Shown piece after piece: positions 52,386 to 63,932 of a stretch of DNA of 64,000 nt. Each line of letters starts with the position of its first letter. Position 1 is the first letter of the stretch. This DNA is from Prosopocoilus inquinatus (Eukaryota; Arthropoda; Insecta; Coleoptera; Lucanidae): assembly GCA_036172665.1 (NCBI GenBank), contig JAYKNF010000070.1:33259-97258 (forward strand), given 5' to 3'. The position numbers were made by a program, and so were the translations under genes. The notes under the pieces were generated by a model. That model saw only the letters and a program-made list of their open reading frames with translations, ran no database searches and was not told the DNA's origin.

Positions 52386-52985
52386 ATTTCGGACGCAGCA
52401 GAAGCTGGAAATTGTTTTGAACGAAACAACACCTATTAGCGTTGTTCCTGTGATGTATCTAAGCGATCCTTACTTATCTAACATGTTATTTGACGTTTGG
52501 ATGGACTCCAGTAAGTCTGATGTGAGATACAAAGTTTTGGGACGCAGCAGGAGCTGGAAATAGTTTTAAACGAAACAACACGTATTAGCGTTGTTCCTGT
52601 GATGTATCTAATCGATCCTTACTCATCTATCATGTTATTTGACGTGTGGACGGACTCCAGTAACTCTGATGAGAGATACAAAGTTCTCGGACGCAGTAGA
52701 AGCTGGAAATAGTTTTGAACGAAACAACACGTATTAGCGTTGTTCCTGTGATGTATCTAATCGATCCTTACTTATCTATCATGTTATTTGACGTTTGGAT
52801 ATACTTCAGTAACCCTGATGTGAGATACGAAGTTCTCGGACGCAGCTGAAGCTAGAAATAGTTTTAAACGAAACAACACGCATTAGCGTTATTCCTGTGA
52901 TGTATCTAATCGATTCTTACTTATCTAACATGTTATTTGACGTTTGGATGGACTCCAGTAAGTCTGATGTGAGATACAAAGTTTT
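52386..52985 (+). repeat. Region V segment b: copy of 33617-34216
   Basis: Offset 18769 bp, carried by 'ctaagcg', 'gacgtgtggacgg' (33872/52641) and 'ggatatacttcag'. It ends inside a gtaagt monomer, where 'gttttggg' becomes 'gtttttgg' at 52986. Confidence 0.75.
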
Positions 52986-54891
52986 TGGACGCAGCAGGAG
53001 CTGGAAATAGTTTTAAACGAAACAACAGGTATTAGCGTTGTTCCTGTGCTGTATCTAATCGATCCTTACTCATATATCATGTTACATGGCGTTTCGATGG
53101 ACTCCAGTAGCTCTGATGTGAGATACGACGTTTTCGGACGCAGCAGAAGCTGGAAATAGTTTTAAACGGAACAACACGCATTAGCGTTGTTCCTGTGATG
53201 TATCTAATCGATCCTTACTCATCTATCATGTTATTTGACGTTTGGACGGACTCCAGTAACTCTGATGAGAGATACAAAGTTCTCGGACTCAGTAGAAGCT
53301 GGAAATAGTTTTGAACGAAACAACACGTATTAGCGTTGTTCCTGTGATGTATCTAAACGATCCTTACTTATCTAACATGTTATTTGACGTTTGGATGGAC
53401 TCCAGTAAGTCTGATGTGAGATACAAAGTTTTTGGACACAGCAGGAGCTGGAAATAGTTTTAAACGAAACAACACGTATTAGCGTTGTTCCTGTGATGTA
53501 TCTAAACGATCCTTACTTATCTAACATGTTATTTAACGTTTGGATGGACTCCAGTAAGTCTGATGTGAGATACAAAGTTTTTGGACGCAGCAGAAGCTGG
53601 AAATAGTTTTAAACGAAACAACACGCATTAGCGTTGTTCCTGTGTAGCATCTAATCGATCCTTACTCATCTATCATGTTATTTGGCGTTTCGATGGACTC
53701 AAGTAACTCTGATGTGAGATACGAAGTTTTCGGACGCAGCAGAAGCTGGAAATAGTTTTAAACGAAACAACACGCATTAGCGATGTTCCTGTGATGTATC
53801 TAGACGATCCTTACTCATCTATCATGTTATTTGACGTTTGGACGGACTCCAGTAACTCTGATGTGAGATACAAAGTTCTCGGACGCAGCAGAAGCTGGAA
53901 ACAATTTTGAACGAAACAACACGTATTAGCGTTGTTCCTGTGATGTATCTAAACGATCCTTACTTATCTAACATGTTATTTAACGTTTGGATGGACTCCA
54001 GTATGTCTGATGTGAGTTACAAAGTTCTTGGACGCAGCAGGAGCTGGAAATAGTTTTAAACGAAACAACACGTATTAGCGTTGTTCCTGTGCTGTATCTA
54101 ATCGATCCTTACTTATCTATAATGTTATTTGACGTTTCGATGGACTCCAGTAACTCTGATGTGAGATACGACGTTTTCGGACGCAGCAGAAGCTTGAAAT
54201 AGTTTGAAACGAAACAACACGTATTAGCGTTGTTCCTGTGATGTATCTAATCGATCCTTACTCATCTATCATGTTATTTGACGTTTGGATGGACTCCAGT
54301 AACTCTGATGAGAGATACAAAGATTTCGGACGCAGCAGAAGCTGGAAATAGTTTTGAACGAAACAACACCTATTAGCGTTGTTCCTGTGATATATCTAAA
54401 CGATCCTTACTTATCTAATATGTTATTTGACGTTTGGATGGACTCCAGTAAGTCTGATGTGAGATACAAAGTTTTGGGACGCAGCAGGAGCTGGAAATAG
54501 TTTTAAACGAAACAACACGTATTAGCGTTGTTCCTGTGATGTATCTAATCGATCCTTACTCATCTATCATGTTATTTGACGTTTGGACGGACTCCAGTAA
54601 CTCTGATGAGAGATACAAAGTTCTCGGACGCAGTAGAAGCTGGAAATTGTTTTGAACGAAACAACACGTATTAGCGTTATTCCTGTGATGTATCTAATCG
54701 ATCCTTACTCATCTATCATGTTATTTGGCGTTTCGATGGACTCCAGTAACTTGGATGTGAGATAAGAAGTTCCCAAAGTTTTGGGATGCAGCAGGAGCTG
54801 GAAATAGTTTTAAACGAAACAACACGTATTAGCGTTGTTCCTGTGCTGTATCTAATCGATCCTTACTTATCTATCATGTTATTTGACGTTT
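52986..54891 (+). repeat. Region V segment c: copy of 36303-38208
   Basis: Offset 16683 bp. Markers: 'caacaggtatt', 'gttacatggcg' (36399/53082), 'ctcggactcag', 'ttggacacagc', 'cctgtgtagcatc', 'ctagacg', 'agcttgaaatag' and the +9 monomer (38081/54764). The segment ends when 'gtttcgatggac' is replaced by 'gtttggatatac' at 54892. Confidence 0.83.
54766..54785 (+). repeat. +9-bp junction, second family, copy in segment c
   Basis: Same as 38083 at +16683 bp. The monomer that follows switches to 'ggatatac' after 54891, so only the junction and part of its neighbour were carried over. Confidence 0.8.
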
Positions 54892-54962
54892 GGATATACT
54901 TCAGTAACCCTGATGTGAGATACGAAGTTCTCGGACGCAGCTGAAGCTAGAAATAGTTTTAA
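54892..54962 (+). repeat. Region V segment d: short conversion-like patch
   Basis: Only about 70 bp long: 'ggatatacttcag', 'gtaaccctgatg' and 'agctagaaatag', which normally belong to the monomer seen near 33434 and 51161. It sits between segments of offsets 16683 and 13852. It may be a gene-conversion tract or the remnant of two closely spaced crossovers. Confidence 0.6.
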
Positions 54963-57900
54963 ACGAAACAACACGTATTAGCGTTGTTCCTGTGCTGTAT
55001 CTAATCGATCCTTACTTATTTATCATGTTATTTGTCGTTTCGATGGACTCCAGTAACTCTGATGTGAGATACGACGTTTTCGGACGCAGCAGAAGCTGGA
55101 AATAGTTTTAAACGAAACAACACGTATTAGCGTTGTTCCTGTGATGTATCTAATCGATCCTTACTCATCTATCATGTTATTTGACGTTTGGATGGACTCC
55201 AGTAACTCTGATGAGACATACAAAGATTTCGGACGCAGCAGAAGCTGGAAATAGTTTTGAACGAAACAACACGTATTAGCGTTGTTCCTGTGATGTATCT
55301 AATCGATCCTTACTTATCTATCATGTTATTTGACGTTTCGATGGACTCCAGTAACTCTGATGTGAGATACGACGTTTTCGAACGCAGCAGAAACTGGAAA
55401 TAGTTTTAAACGAAACAACACACATTAGCGATGTTCCTGTGATGTATCTAATCGATCCTTACTCATCTATCATGTTATTTTACGTTTGGATGGACTCCAG
55501 AGATACAAAGTTCTCGGACGAAGTAGAAGCTGGAAATAGTTTTGAACGAAACAACACGTATTAGCGTTGTTCTTGTGATGTATCTAAACGATCCTTACTT
55601 ATCTAACATGTTATTTGACGTTTGGATGGACTCCAGTAAGTCTGATGTGAGGTACAAAGTTCTTGGACGCAGCAGGAGCTGGAAATAGTTTTAAACGAAA
55701 CAACACGTATTAGCGTTGTTTCTGTGCTGTATCTAATCGATCCTTACTCATATATCTTGTTATTTGGCGTTTCGATTAACTCCAGTAACTCTGATGTGAG
55801 ATACGACGTTTTCGGACGCAGCAGAAGCTGGAAATAGTTTTAAACGAAACAACACGCATTAGCGTTGTTCCTGTGATGTATCTAATCGATCCTTACTCAT
55901 CTATCATGTTATTTGGCGTTTCGATGGACTCCAGTAACTTTGATGTGAGATACGAAGTTCTCGGAAGCAGCTGAAGCTGGAAATAGTTTTAAATGAAACA
56001 ACACGTATTAGCGTTGTTCCTGTGATGTATCTAATCGATCCTTACTCATCTATCATGTTATTTGGCGTTTCGATGTACTCCAGTAACTCTGATGTGAGAT
56101 AAGACGTTTTCGGACGCAGCAGAAGCTGGAAATAGTTTTAAACGAAACAACACGCATTAGCGTTGTTCCTGTGATGTATCTAATCGATCCTTACTTATCT
56201 ATCATGTTATTTGACGTTTGGATGGACTCCAGTAACCCTGACGTGAGAAACGAAGTTCTCGGACGCAGCAGAAGCTGGAAATAGCTTTAAACGAAACAAC
56301 ACGCATTAGCGTTGTTCCTGTGATGTATCTAATCGATCCTTACGAATCTATCATGTTATTTGGCGTTTCGATGGACTCCAGTAACTTAGATGTGAGATAC
56401 GAAGTTCTCGGACGCAGCTGAAGCTAGAAATAGTTTTAAACGAAACAACACGCATTAGCGTTGTTCCTGTGTAGTGTCTAATCGATCCTTACTTATCTAT
56501 CATGTTATTTGACATTTCGATGGACTCCAGTAACTCTGATGTGATATACGACGTTTTCGGACGCAGCAGCAGCTGGAAATAGTTTTAAACGAAACAACAC
56601 ATATTAGCGTTGTTCCTGTGATGTATCTAATCGATCCTTACTCATCTATCATGTTATTTGGCGTTTCGATGGACTATAGTAGCTCTGATGTGAGATACGA
56701 CGTTTTCGGACGCAGCAGAAGCTGGAAATAGTTTTAAACGAAACAACACGCATTAGCGTTGTTCCTGTGATGTATCTAATCGATCCTTACTTATCTATCA
56801 TGTTATTTGACGTTTCGATGGACTCCAGCAACTCTGATGTGAGATATGACGTTTTCGGACGCAGCAGAAGCTGGAAATAGTTTTAAACGAAACAACACGT
56901 ATTAGCGTTGTTCCTGTGATGTATTTAATCGATCCTTACTCATCTATCATGTTATTTGACGTTTGGATGGACTCCAGTAACTCTGATGAGAGATACAAAG
57001 ATTTCGGACGCAGCATAAGCTGGAAATAGTTTTGAACGAAACAACACGTATTAGCGTTGTTCCTGTGATGTATCTAAACGATCCTTACTTATCTAACATG
57101 TTATTTGACGTTTGGATGGACTCCAGTAAGTCTGATGTGAGATACAAAGTTTTGGGACGCAGCAGGAGCTGGAAATAGTTTTAAACGAAACAACACGTAT
57201 TAGCGTTGTTACTGTGCTGTATCTAATCGATCCTTACTTATCTATTATGTTATTTGACGTTTGGATGGACTCCAGTAACCCTGACGTGAGATACGAAGTT
57301 CTCGGACGCTGCAGAAGCTGGAAATAGTTTTAAACGAAACAACACGCATTAGCGTTGTTCCTGTGATGTATCTAATCGATCCTTACTCATCTATCATGTT
57401 ATTGGGCGTTTCCATGGACTCCAGTAACTTAGATGTGAGATACGAAGTTCTCGGACGCAGCTGAAGCTAGAAATAGTTTTAAACGAAACAACACGCATTA
57501 GCGTTGTTCCTGTGATGTATCTAATCGATCCTTACTTATCTATCATGTTATTTGACGTTTGGATTGACTCCAGTAACCCTGACGTCAGATACGAAGTTCT
57601 AGGACGCAGCAGAAGCTGGAAATAGTTTTAAACGAAACAACACGCATTAGCGTTGCTCCTGTGATGTATCTAATCGATCCTTACTCATCTTTCATGTTAT
57701 TTGACGTTTGGACGGACTCCAGTAACTCTGATATGAGATACAAAGTTATCGGACGCAGCAGAAGCTGAAAATAGTTTTGCACGAAACAACACGTATTAGC
57801 GTTGTTCCTGTGCTGTATCTAATCGATCCTTACTTATCTATCATGTTATTTGACGTTTCGATGGACTCCAGTAACTCTGATGATAGATAGGACGTTTTCG

Positions 57901-58285
57901 GACGCAGCAGAAGCTGGAAATATTTTTAAACGAAACAACACGTATTAGCGTTGTTCCTGTGATGTATCTAATCGATCCTTACTCATCTATCATGTTATTT
58001 GACGTTTGGATGGACTCCAGTAACTCTGATGAGAGATACAAAGATTTCGGACGCAGCATAAGCTGGAAATAGTTTTGAACGAAACAACACGTATTAGCGT
58101 TGTTCCTGTGATGTATCTAAACGATCCTTACTTATCTAACATGTTATTTGACGTTTGGATGGACTCCAGTAAGTCTGATGTGAGATACAAAGTTTTGGGA
58201 CGCAGCAGGAGCTGGAAATAGTTTTAAACGAAACAACACGTATTAGCGTTGTTCCTGTGCTGTATCTAATCGATCCTTACTTATC
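54963..58285 (+). repeat. Region V segment e: copy of 41111-44433
   Basis: Offset 13852 bp throughout. Markers: 'ttgtcgtttcg' (41180/55032), the 13-bp-deleted monomer (41645/55497), 'tcgattaactcc', 'ttacgaatcta' (42488/56340), 'gtgtagtgtc', both 7-mer copies (gcataag at 43161/57013 and 44204/58056). Between about 56670 and 56900 one to two monomers differ from the source ('gactatagtagctc', 'gactccagcaac', 'gatatgac'), so a patch was replaced there. Confidence 0.82.
55490..55512 (+). repeat. 13-bp internal deletion, duplicated copy
   Basis: Same deletion as at 41638, offset 13852 bp, together with 'ggacgaagtag'. It confirms that segment e derives from domain IV. Confidence 0.85.
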
Positions 58286-59611
58286 TATCATGTTATTTGA
58301 CGTTTGGACGGACTCCAGTAACTCTGATATGAGATAGAAAGTTATCGGACGCAGCAGAAGCTGGAAATAGTTTTGAACGAAACAACACGCATTAGCGTTG
58401 TTCCTCTGATGTAACTAATCGATCCTTACTCATCTATCATGTTATTTGGCGTTTCGATGGACTCCAGTAACTTTGATGTGAGATACGAAGTTCTCGGACG
58501 CAGCTGAAGCTGGAAATAGTTTTAAAAGAAACAACACGTATTAGCGTTGTTCCTGTGCTGTATCTAATCGATCCTTACTTATCTATCATGTTATTTGACG
58601 TTTCGATGGACTCCAGTAACTCTGATGTGGGATACGAAGTTTTCGGACGCAGCAGAAGCTGGAAATAATTTTGAACGAAACAACACCTATTAGCGTTGTT
58701 CCTGTGATGTATCTAAACGATCCTTACTTATCTAACATGTTATTTGACGTTTGGATGGACTCCAGTAAGTCTGATGTGAGATACAAAGTTTTGGAACGCA
58801 GCAGAAGCTGGAAATAGTTTTAAACGAAACAACACGCATTAGCGTTGTTCCTGTGATGTATCTAATCGATCCTTACTTATCTATCATGTTATTTGACGTT
58901 TCGATGAACTCCAGTAACTCTGATGTGAGATACGACGTCTTCGGACGCAGCAGAAGCTGGAAATAATTTTAAACGAAACAACACGTATTAGCGTTGTTCC
59001 TGTGATGTATCTAATCGATTCTTACTCATCTATCATATTATTTGACGTTTGGATGGACTCCAGTAACTCTGATGAGAGATACAAAGATTTCGGACGCAGC
59101 AGAAGCTGGAAATTGTTTTGAACGAAACAACACCTATTAGCGTTGTTCCTGTGATGTATCTAAGCGATCCTTACTTATCTAACATGTTATTTGACGTTTG
59201 GATGGACTCCAGTAAGTCTGATGTGAGATACAAAGTTTTGGGACGCAGCAGGAGCTGGAAATAGTTTTAAACGAAACAACACGTATTAGCGTTGTTCCTG
59301 TGATGTATCTAATCGATCCTTACTCATCTATCATGTTATTTGACGTGTGGACGGACTCCAGTAACTCTGATGAGAGATACAAAGTTCTCGGACGCAGTAG
59401 AAGCTGGAAATAGTTTTGAACGAAACAACACGTATTAGCGTTGTTCCTGTGATGTATCTAATCGATCCTTACTTATCTATCATGTTATTTGACGTTTGGA
59501 TATACTTCAGTAACCCTGATGTGAGATACGAAGTTCTCGGACCCAGCTGAAGCTAGAAATAGTTTTAAACGAAACAACACGCATTAGCGTTATTCCTGTG
59601 ATGTATCTAAT
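58286..59611 (+). repeat. Region V segments f-g: chimeric monomer, then copy of 51690-52910
   Basis: Near 58286-58390 a monomer with 'gatatgagatagaaag' (as at 44921 and 49391) is joined to 'cattagcgttgttcctctg'. From there to about 59611 the sequence follows 51690-52910 at +6701 bp ('ttcctctgatg' 51700/58401, 'ttttggaacg' 52088/58789, 'gacgtcttcgg' 52234/58935, 'gacgtgtggacgg' 52641/59342). One private change is 'cggacccagctg' near 59540. Confidence 0.75.
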
Positions 59612-62600
59612 CGATTCTTACTTATCTAACATGTTATTTGACGTTTGGATGGACTCCAGTAAGTCTGATGTGAGATACAAAGTTTTGGGACGCAGCAGGA
59701 GCTGGAAATAGTTTTAAACGAAACAACACGTATTAGCGTTGTTCCTGTGCTGTATCTAATCGATCCTTACTTATCTATCATGTTATTTGACGTTTCGATG
59801 GACTCCAGTAACTCTGATGTGAGATACGAAGTTTTCGGACGCAGCAGAAGCTGGAAATAGTTTTAAACGAAACAACACGCATTAGCGATGTTCCTGTGAT
59901 GTATCGAAACGATCCTTACTCATCTATCATGTTATTTGACGTTTGGACGGACTCCAGTAGCTCTGATGTGAGATACGACGTTCTCGGACGCAGCAGAAGC
60001 TGGAAATAGTTTTAAACGAAACAACACGCATTAGCGTTGTTCCTCTGATGTAACTAATCGATCCTTACTCATCTATCATGTTATTTGGCGTTTCGATGGA
60101 CTCCAGTAACTTTGATGTGAGATACGAAGTTCTCGGACGCAGCTGAAGCTGGAAATAGTTTTAAAAGAAACAACACGTATTAGCGTTGTTCCTGTGCTGT
60201 ATCTAATCGATCCTTACTTATCTATCATGTTATTTGACGTTTCGATGGACTCCAGTAACTCTGATGTGGGATACGAAGTTTTCGGACGCAGCAGAAGCTG
60301 GAAATAATTTTGAACGAAACAACACCTATTAGCGTTGTTCCTGTGATGTATCTAAACGATCCTTACTTATCTAACATGTTATTTGACGTTTGGATGGACT
60401 CCAGTAAGTCTGATGTGAGATACAAAGTTTTGGGACGCAGCAGGAGCTGGAAATAGTTTTAAACGAAACAACACGTATTAGCGTTGTTCCTGTGATGTAT
60501 CTAATCGATCCTCACTCATCTATCATGTTATTTGTCGTTTGGACGGACTCCAGTAACTCTTATGAGAGATTCAAAGTTCTCGGACGCAGTAGAAGCTGGA
60601 AATAGTTTTGAACGAAACAACACGTATTAGCGTTGTTCCTGTGATGTATCTAAACGATCCTTGCTTATCTAACATGTTATTTGACGTTTGGATGGACTCC
60701 AGTAAGTCTGATGTGAGATACAAAGTTTTGGGACGCAGCAGGAGCTGGAAATAGTTTTAAACGAAACAACACGTATTAGCGTTGTTCCTGTGATGTATCT
60801 AATCGATCCTTACTCATCTATCATGTTATTTGACGTTTGGACGGACTCCAGTAACTCTGATGAGAGATACAAAGTTCTCGGACGCAGTAGAAGCTGGAAA
60901 TAGTTTTGAACGAAACAACACGTATTAGCGTTGTTCCTGTGATGTATCTAAACGATCCTTACTTATCTAACATGTTATTTGACGTTTGGATGGACTCCAG
61001 TAAGTCTGATGTGAGATACGACGTTTTCGGAGGCAGCAGAAGCTGGAAATAGTTTTTAACGAAACAACACGCATTAGCGTTGTTCCTGTGATGTATCTAA
61101 TCGATCCTTACTTATCTATCATGTTATTTGACGTTTGGATGGACTCCAGTAACCCTGACGTGAGATACGATGTTCTCGGACGCAGCAGAAGCTGGAAATA
61201 GTTTTAAACGAAACAACACGCATTAGCGTTGTTCCTGTGTAGCATTTAATCGATCCTTACTCATCTATCATGTTATTTGGCGTTTCGATGGACTCCAGTA
61301 ACTCTGATGTGAGATACGACGTTTTCGGACGCAGCAGAAGCTGGAAATAGTTTTAAACGAAACAACACGTATTAGCGTTGTTCCTGTGATGTATCTAATC
61401 GATCCTTACTCATCTATCATGTTATTTGACGTTTCGATGGACTCCAGTAACTCTGATGTGAGATACGAAGTTCTCGGACGCAGCAGAAGCTGGAAATAAT
61501 TTTGAATGAAACAACACGTATTAGCGTTGTTCCTGTGATGTATCTAAACGATCCTTACTTATCTATCATGTTATTTAACGTTTGGATGGACTCCAGTAAG
61601 TCTGATGTGAGATACAAAGTTTTTGGACGCAGCAGGAGCTGGAAATAGTTTTGAACGAAACAACACGTATTAGCGTTGTTCCTGTGATGTATCTAAACGA
61701 TCCTTACTTATCTAACATGTTATTTGACGTTTGGATGGACTCCAGTAAGTCTGATGTGAGATACAAAGTTTTTGGACGCAGCAGGAGCTGGAAATAGTTT
61801 TAAACGAAACAACAGGTATTAGCGTTGTTCCTGTGCTGTATCTAATCGATCCTTACTCATATATCATGTTACATGGCGTTTCGATGGACTCCAGTAGCTC
61901 TGATGTGAGATACGACGTTTTCGGACGCAGCAGAAGCTGGAAATAGTTTTAAACGGAACAACACGCATTAGCGTTGTTCCTGTGATGTATCTAATCGATC
62001 CTTACTCATCTATCATGTTATTTGACGTTTGGACGGACTCCAGTAACTCTGATGAGAGATACAAAGTTCTCGGACTCAGTAGAAGCTGGAAATAGTTTTG
62101 AACGAAACAACACGTATTAGCGTTGTTCCTGTGATGTATCTAAACGATCCTTACTTATCTAACATGTTATTTGACGTTTGGATGGACTCCAGTAAGTCTG
62201 ATGTGAGATACAAAGTGTTTGGACACAGCAGGAGCTGGAAATAGTTTTAAACGAAACAACACGTATTAGCGTTGTTCCTGTGATGTATCTAAACGATCCT
62301 TACTTATCTAACATGTTATTTAACGTTTGGATGGACTCCAGTAAGTCTGATGTGAGATACAAAGTTTTTGGACGCAGCAGAAGCTGGAAATAGTTTTAAA
62401 CGAAACAACACGCATTAGCGTTGTTCCTGTGTAGCATCTAATCGATCCTTACTCATCTATCATGTTATTTGGCGTTTCGATGGACTCAAGTAACTCTGAT
62501 GTGAGATACGAAGTTTTCGGACGCAGCAGAAGCTGGAAATAGTTTTAAACGAAACAACACGCATTAGCGATGTTCCTGTGATGTATCTAGACGATCCTTA

Positions 62601-63552
62601 CTCATCTATCATGTTATTTGACGTTTGGACGGACTCCAGTAACTCTGATGTGAGATACAAAGTTCTCGGACGCAGCAGAAGCTGGAAACAATTTTGAACG
62701 AAACAACACGTATTAGCGTTGTTCCTGTGATGTATCTAAACGATCCTTACTTATCTAACATGTTATTTAACGTTTGGATGGACTCCAGTATGTCTGATGT
62801 GAGTTACAAAGTTCTTGGACGCAGCAGGAGCTGGAAATAGTTTTAAACGAAACAACACGTATTAGCGTTGTTCCTGTGCTGTATCTAATCGATCCTTACT
62901 TATCTATAATGTTATTTGACGTTTCGATGGACTCCAGTAACTCTGATGTGAGATACGACGTTTTCGGACGCAGCAGAAGCTTGAAATAGTTTGAAACGAA
63001 ACAACACGTATTAGCGTTGTTCCTGTGATGTATCTAATCGATCCTTACTCATCTATCATGTTATTTGACGTTTGGATGGACTCCAGTAACTCTGATGAGA
63101 GATACAAAGATTTCGGACGCAGCAGAAGCTGGAAATAGTTTTGAACGAAACAACACCTATTAGCGTTGTTCCTGTGATATATCTAAACGATCCTTACTTA
63201 TCTAATATGTTATTTGACGTTTGGATGGACTCCAGTAAGTCTGATGTGAGATACAAAGTTTTGGGACGCAGCAGGAGCTGGAAATAGTTTTAAACGAAAC
63301 AACACGTATTAGCGTTGTTCCTGTGATGTATCTAATCGATCCTTACTCATCTATCATGTTATTTGACGTTTGGACGAACTCCAGTAACTCTGATGAGAGA
63401 TACAAAGTTCTCGGACGCAGTAGAAGCTGGAAATTGTTTTGAACGAAACAACACGTATTAGCGTTATTCCTGTGATGTATCTAATCGATCCTTACTCATC
63501 TATCATGTTATTTGGCGTTTCGATGGACTCCAGTAACTTGGATGTGAGATAA

Positions 63553-63572
63553 GAAGTTCCCAAAGTTTTGGG
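63553..63572 (+). repeat. +9-bp junction, second family, copy in segment h
   Basis: Same as 38083 at +25470 bp, with identical flanks to the window end. Confidence 0.8.
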
Positions 63573-63932
63573 ATGCAGCAGGAGCTGGAAATAGTTTTAA
63601 ACGAAACAACACGTATTAGCGTTGTTCCTGTGCTGTATCTAATCGATCCTTACTTATCTATCATGTTATTTGACGTTTCGATGGACTCCAGTAACTCTGA
63701 TGTGAGATACGATGTTCTCGGACGCAGCAGAAGCTGGAAATAGTTTTAAACGAAACAACACGCATTAGCGTTGTTCCTGTGATGTATCTAATCGATCCTT
63801 ACTCATCTATCATGTTATTTGGCGTTTCGAAGGACTCCAGTAACTTAGATGTGAGATACGAAGTTCTCGTACGCAGCTGAAGCTAGAAATAGTTTTAAAC
63901 GAAACAACACGCATTAGCGTTGTTCCTGTGAT

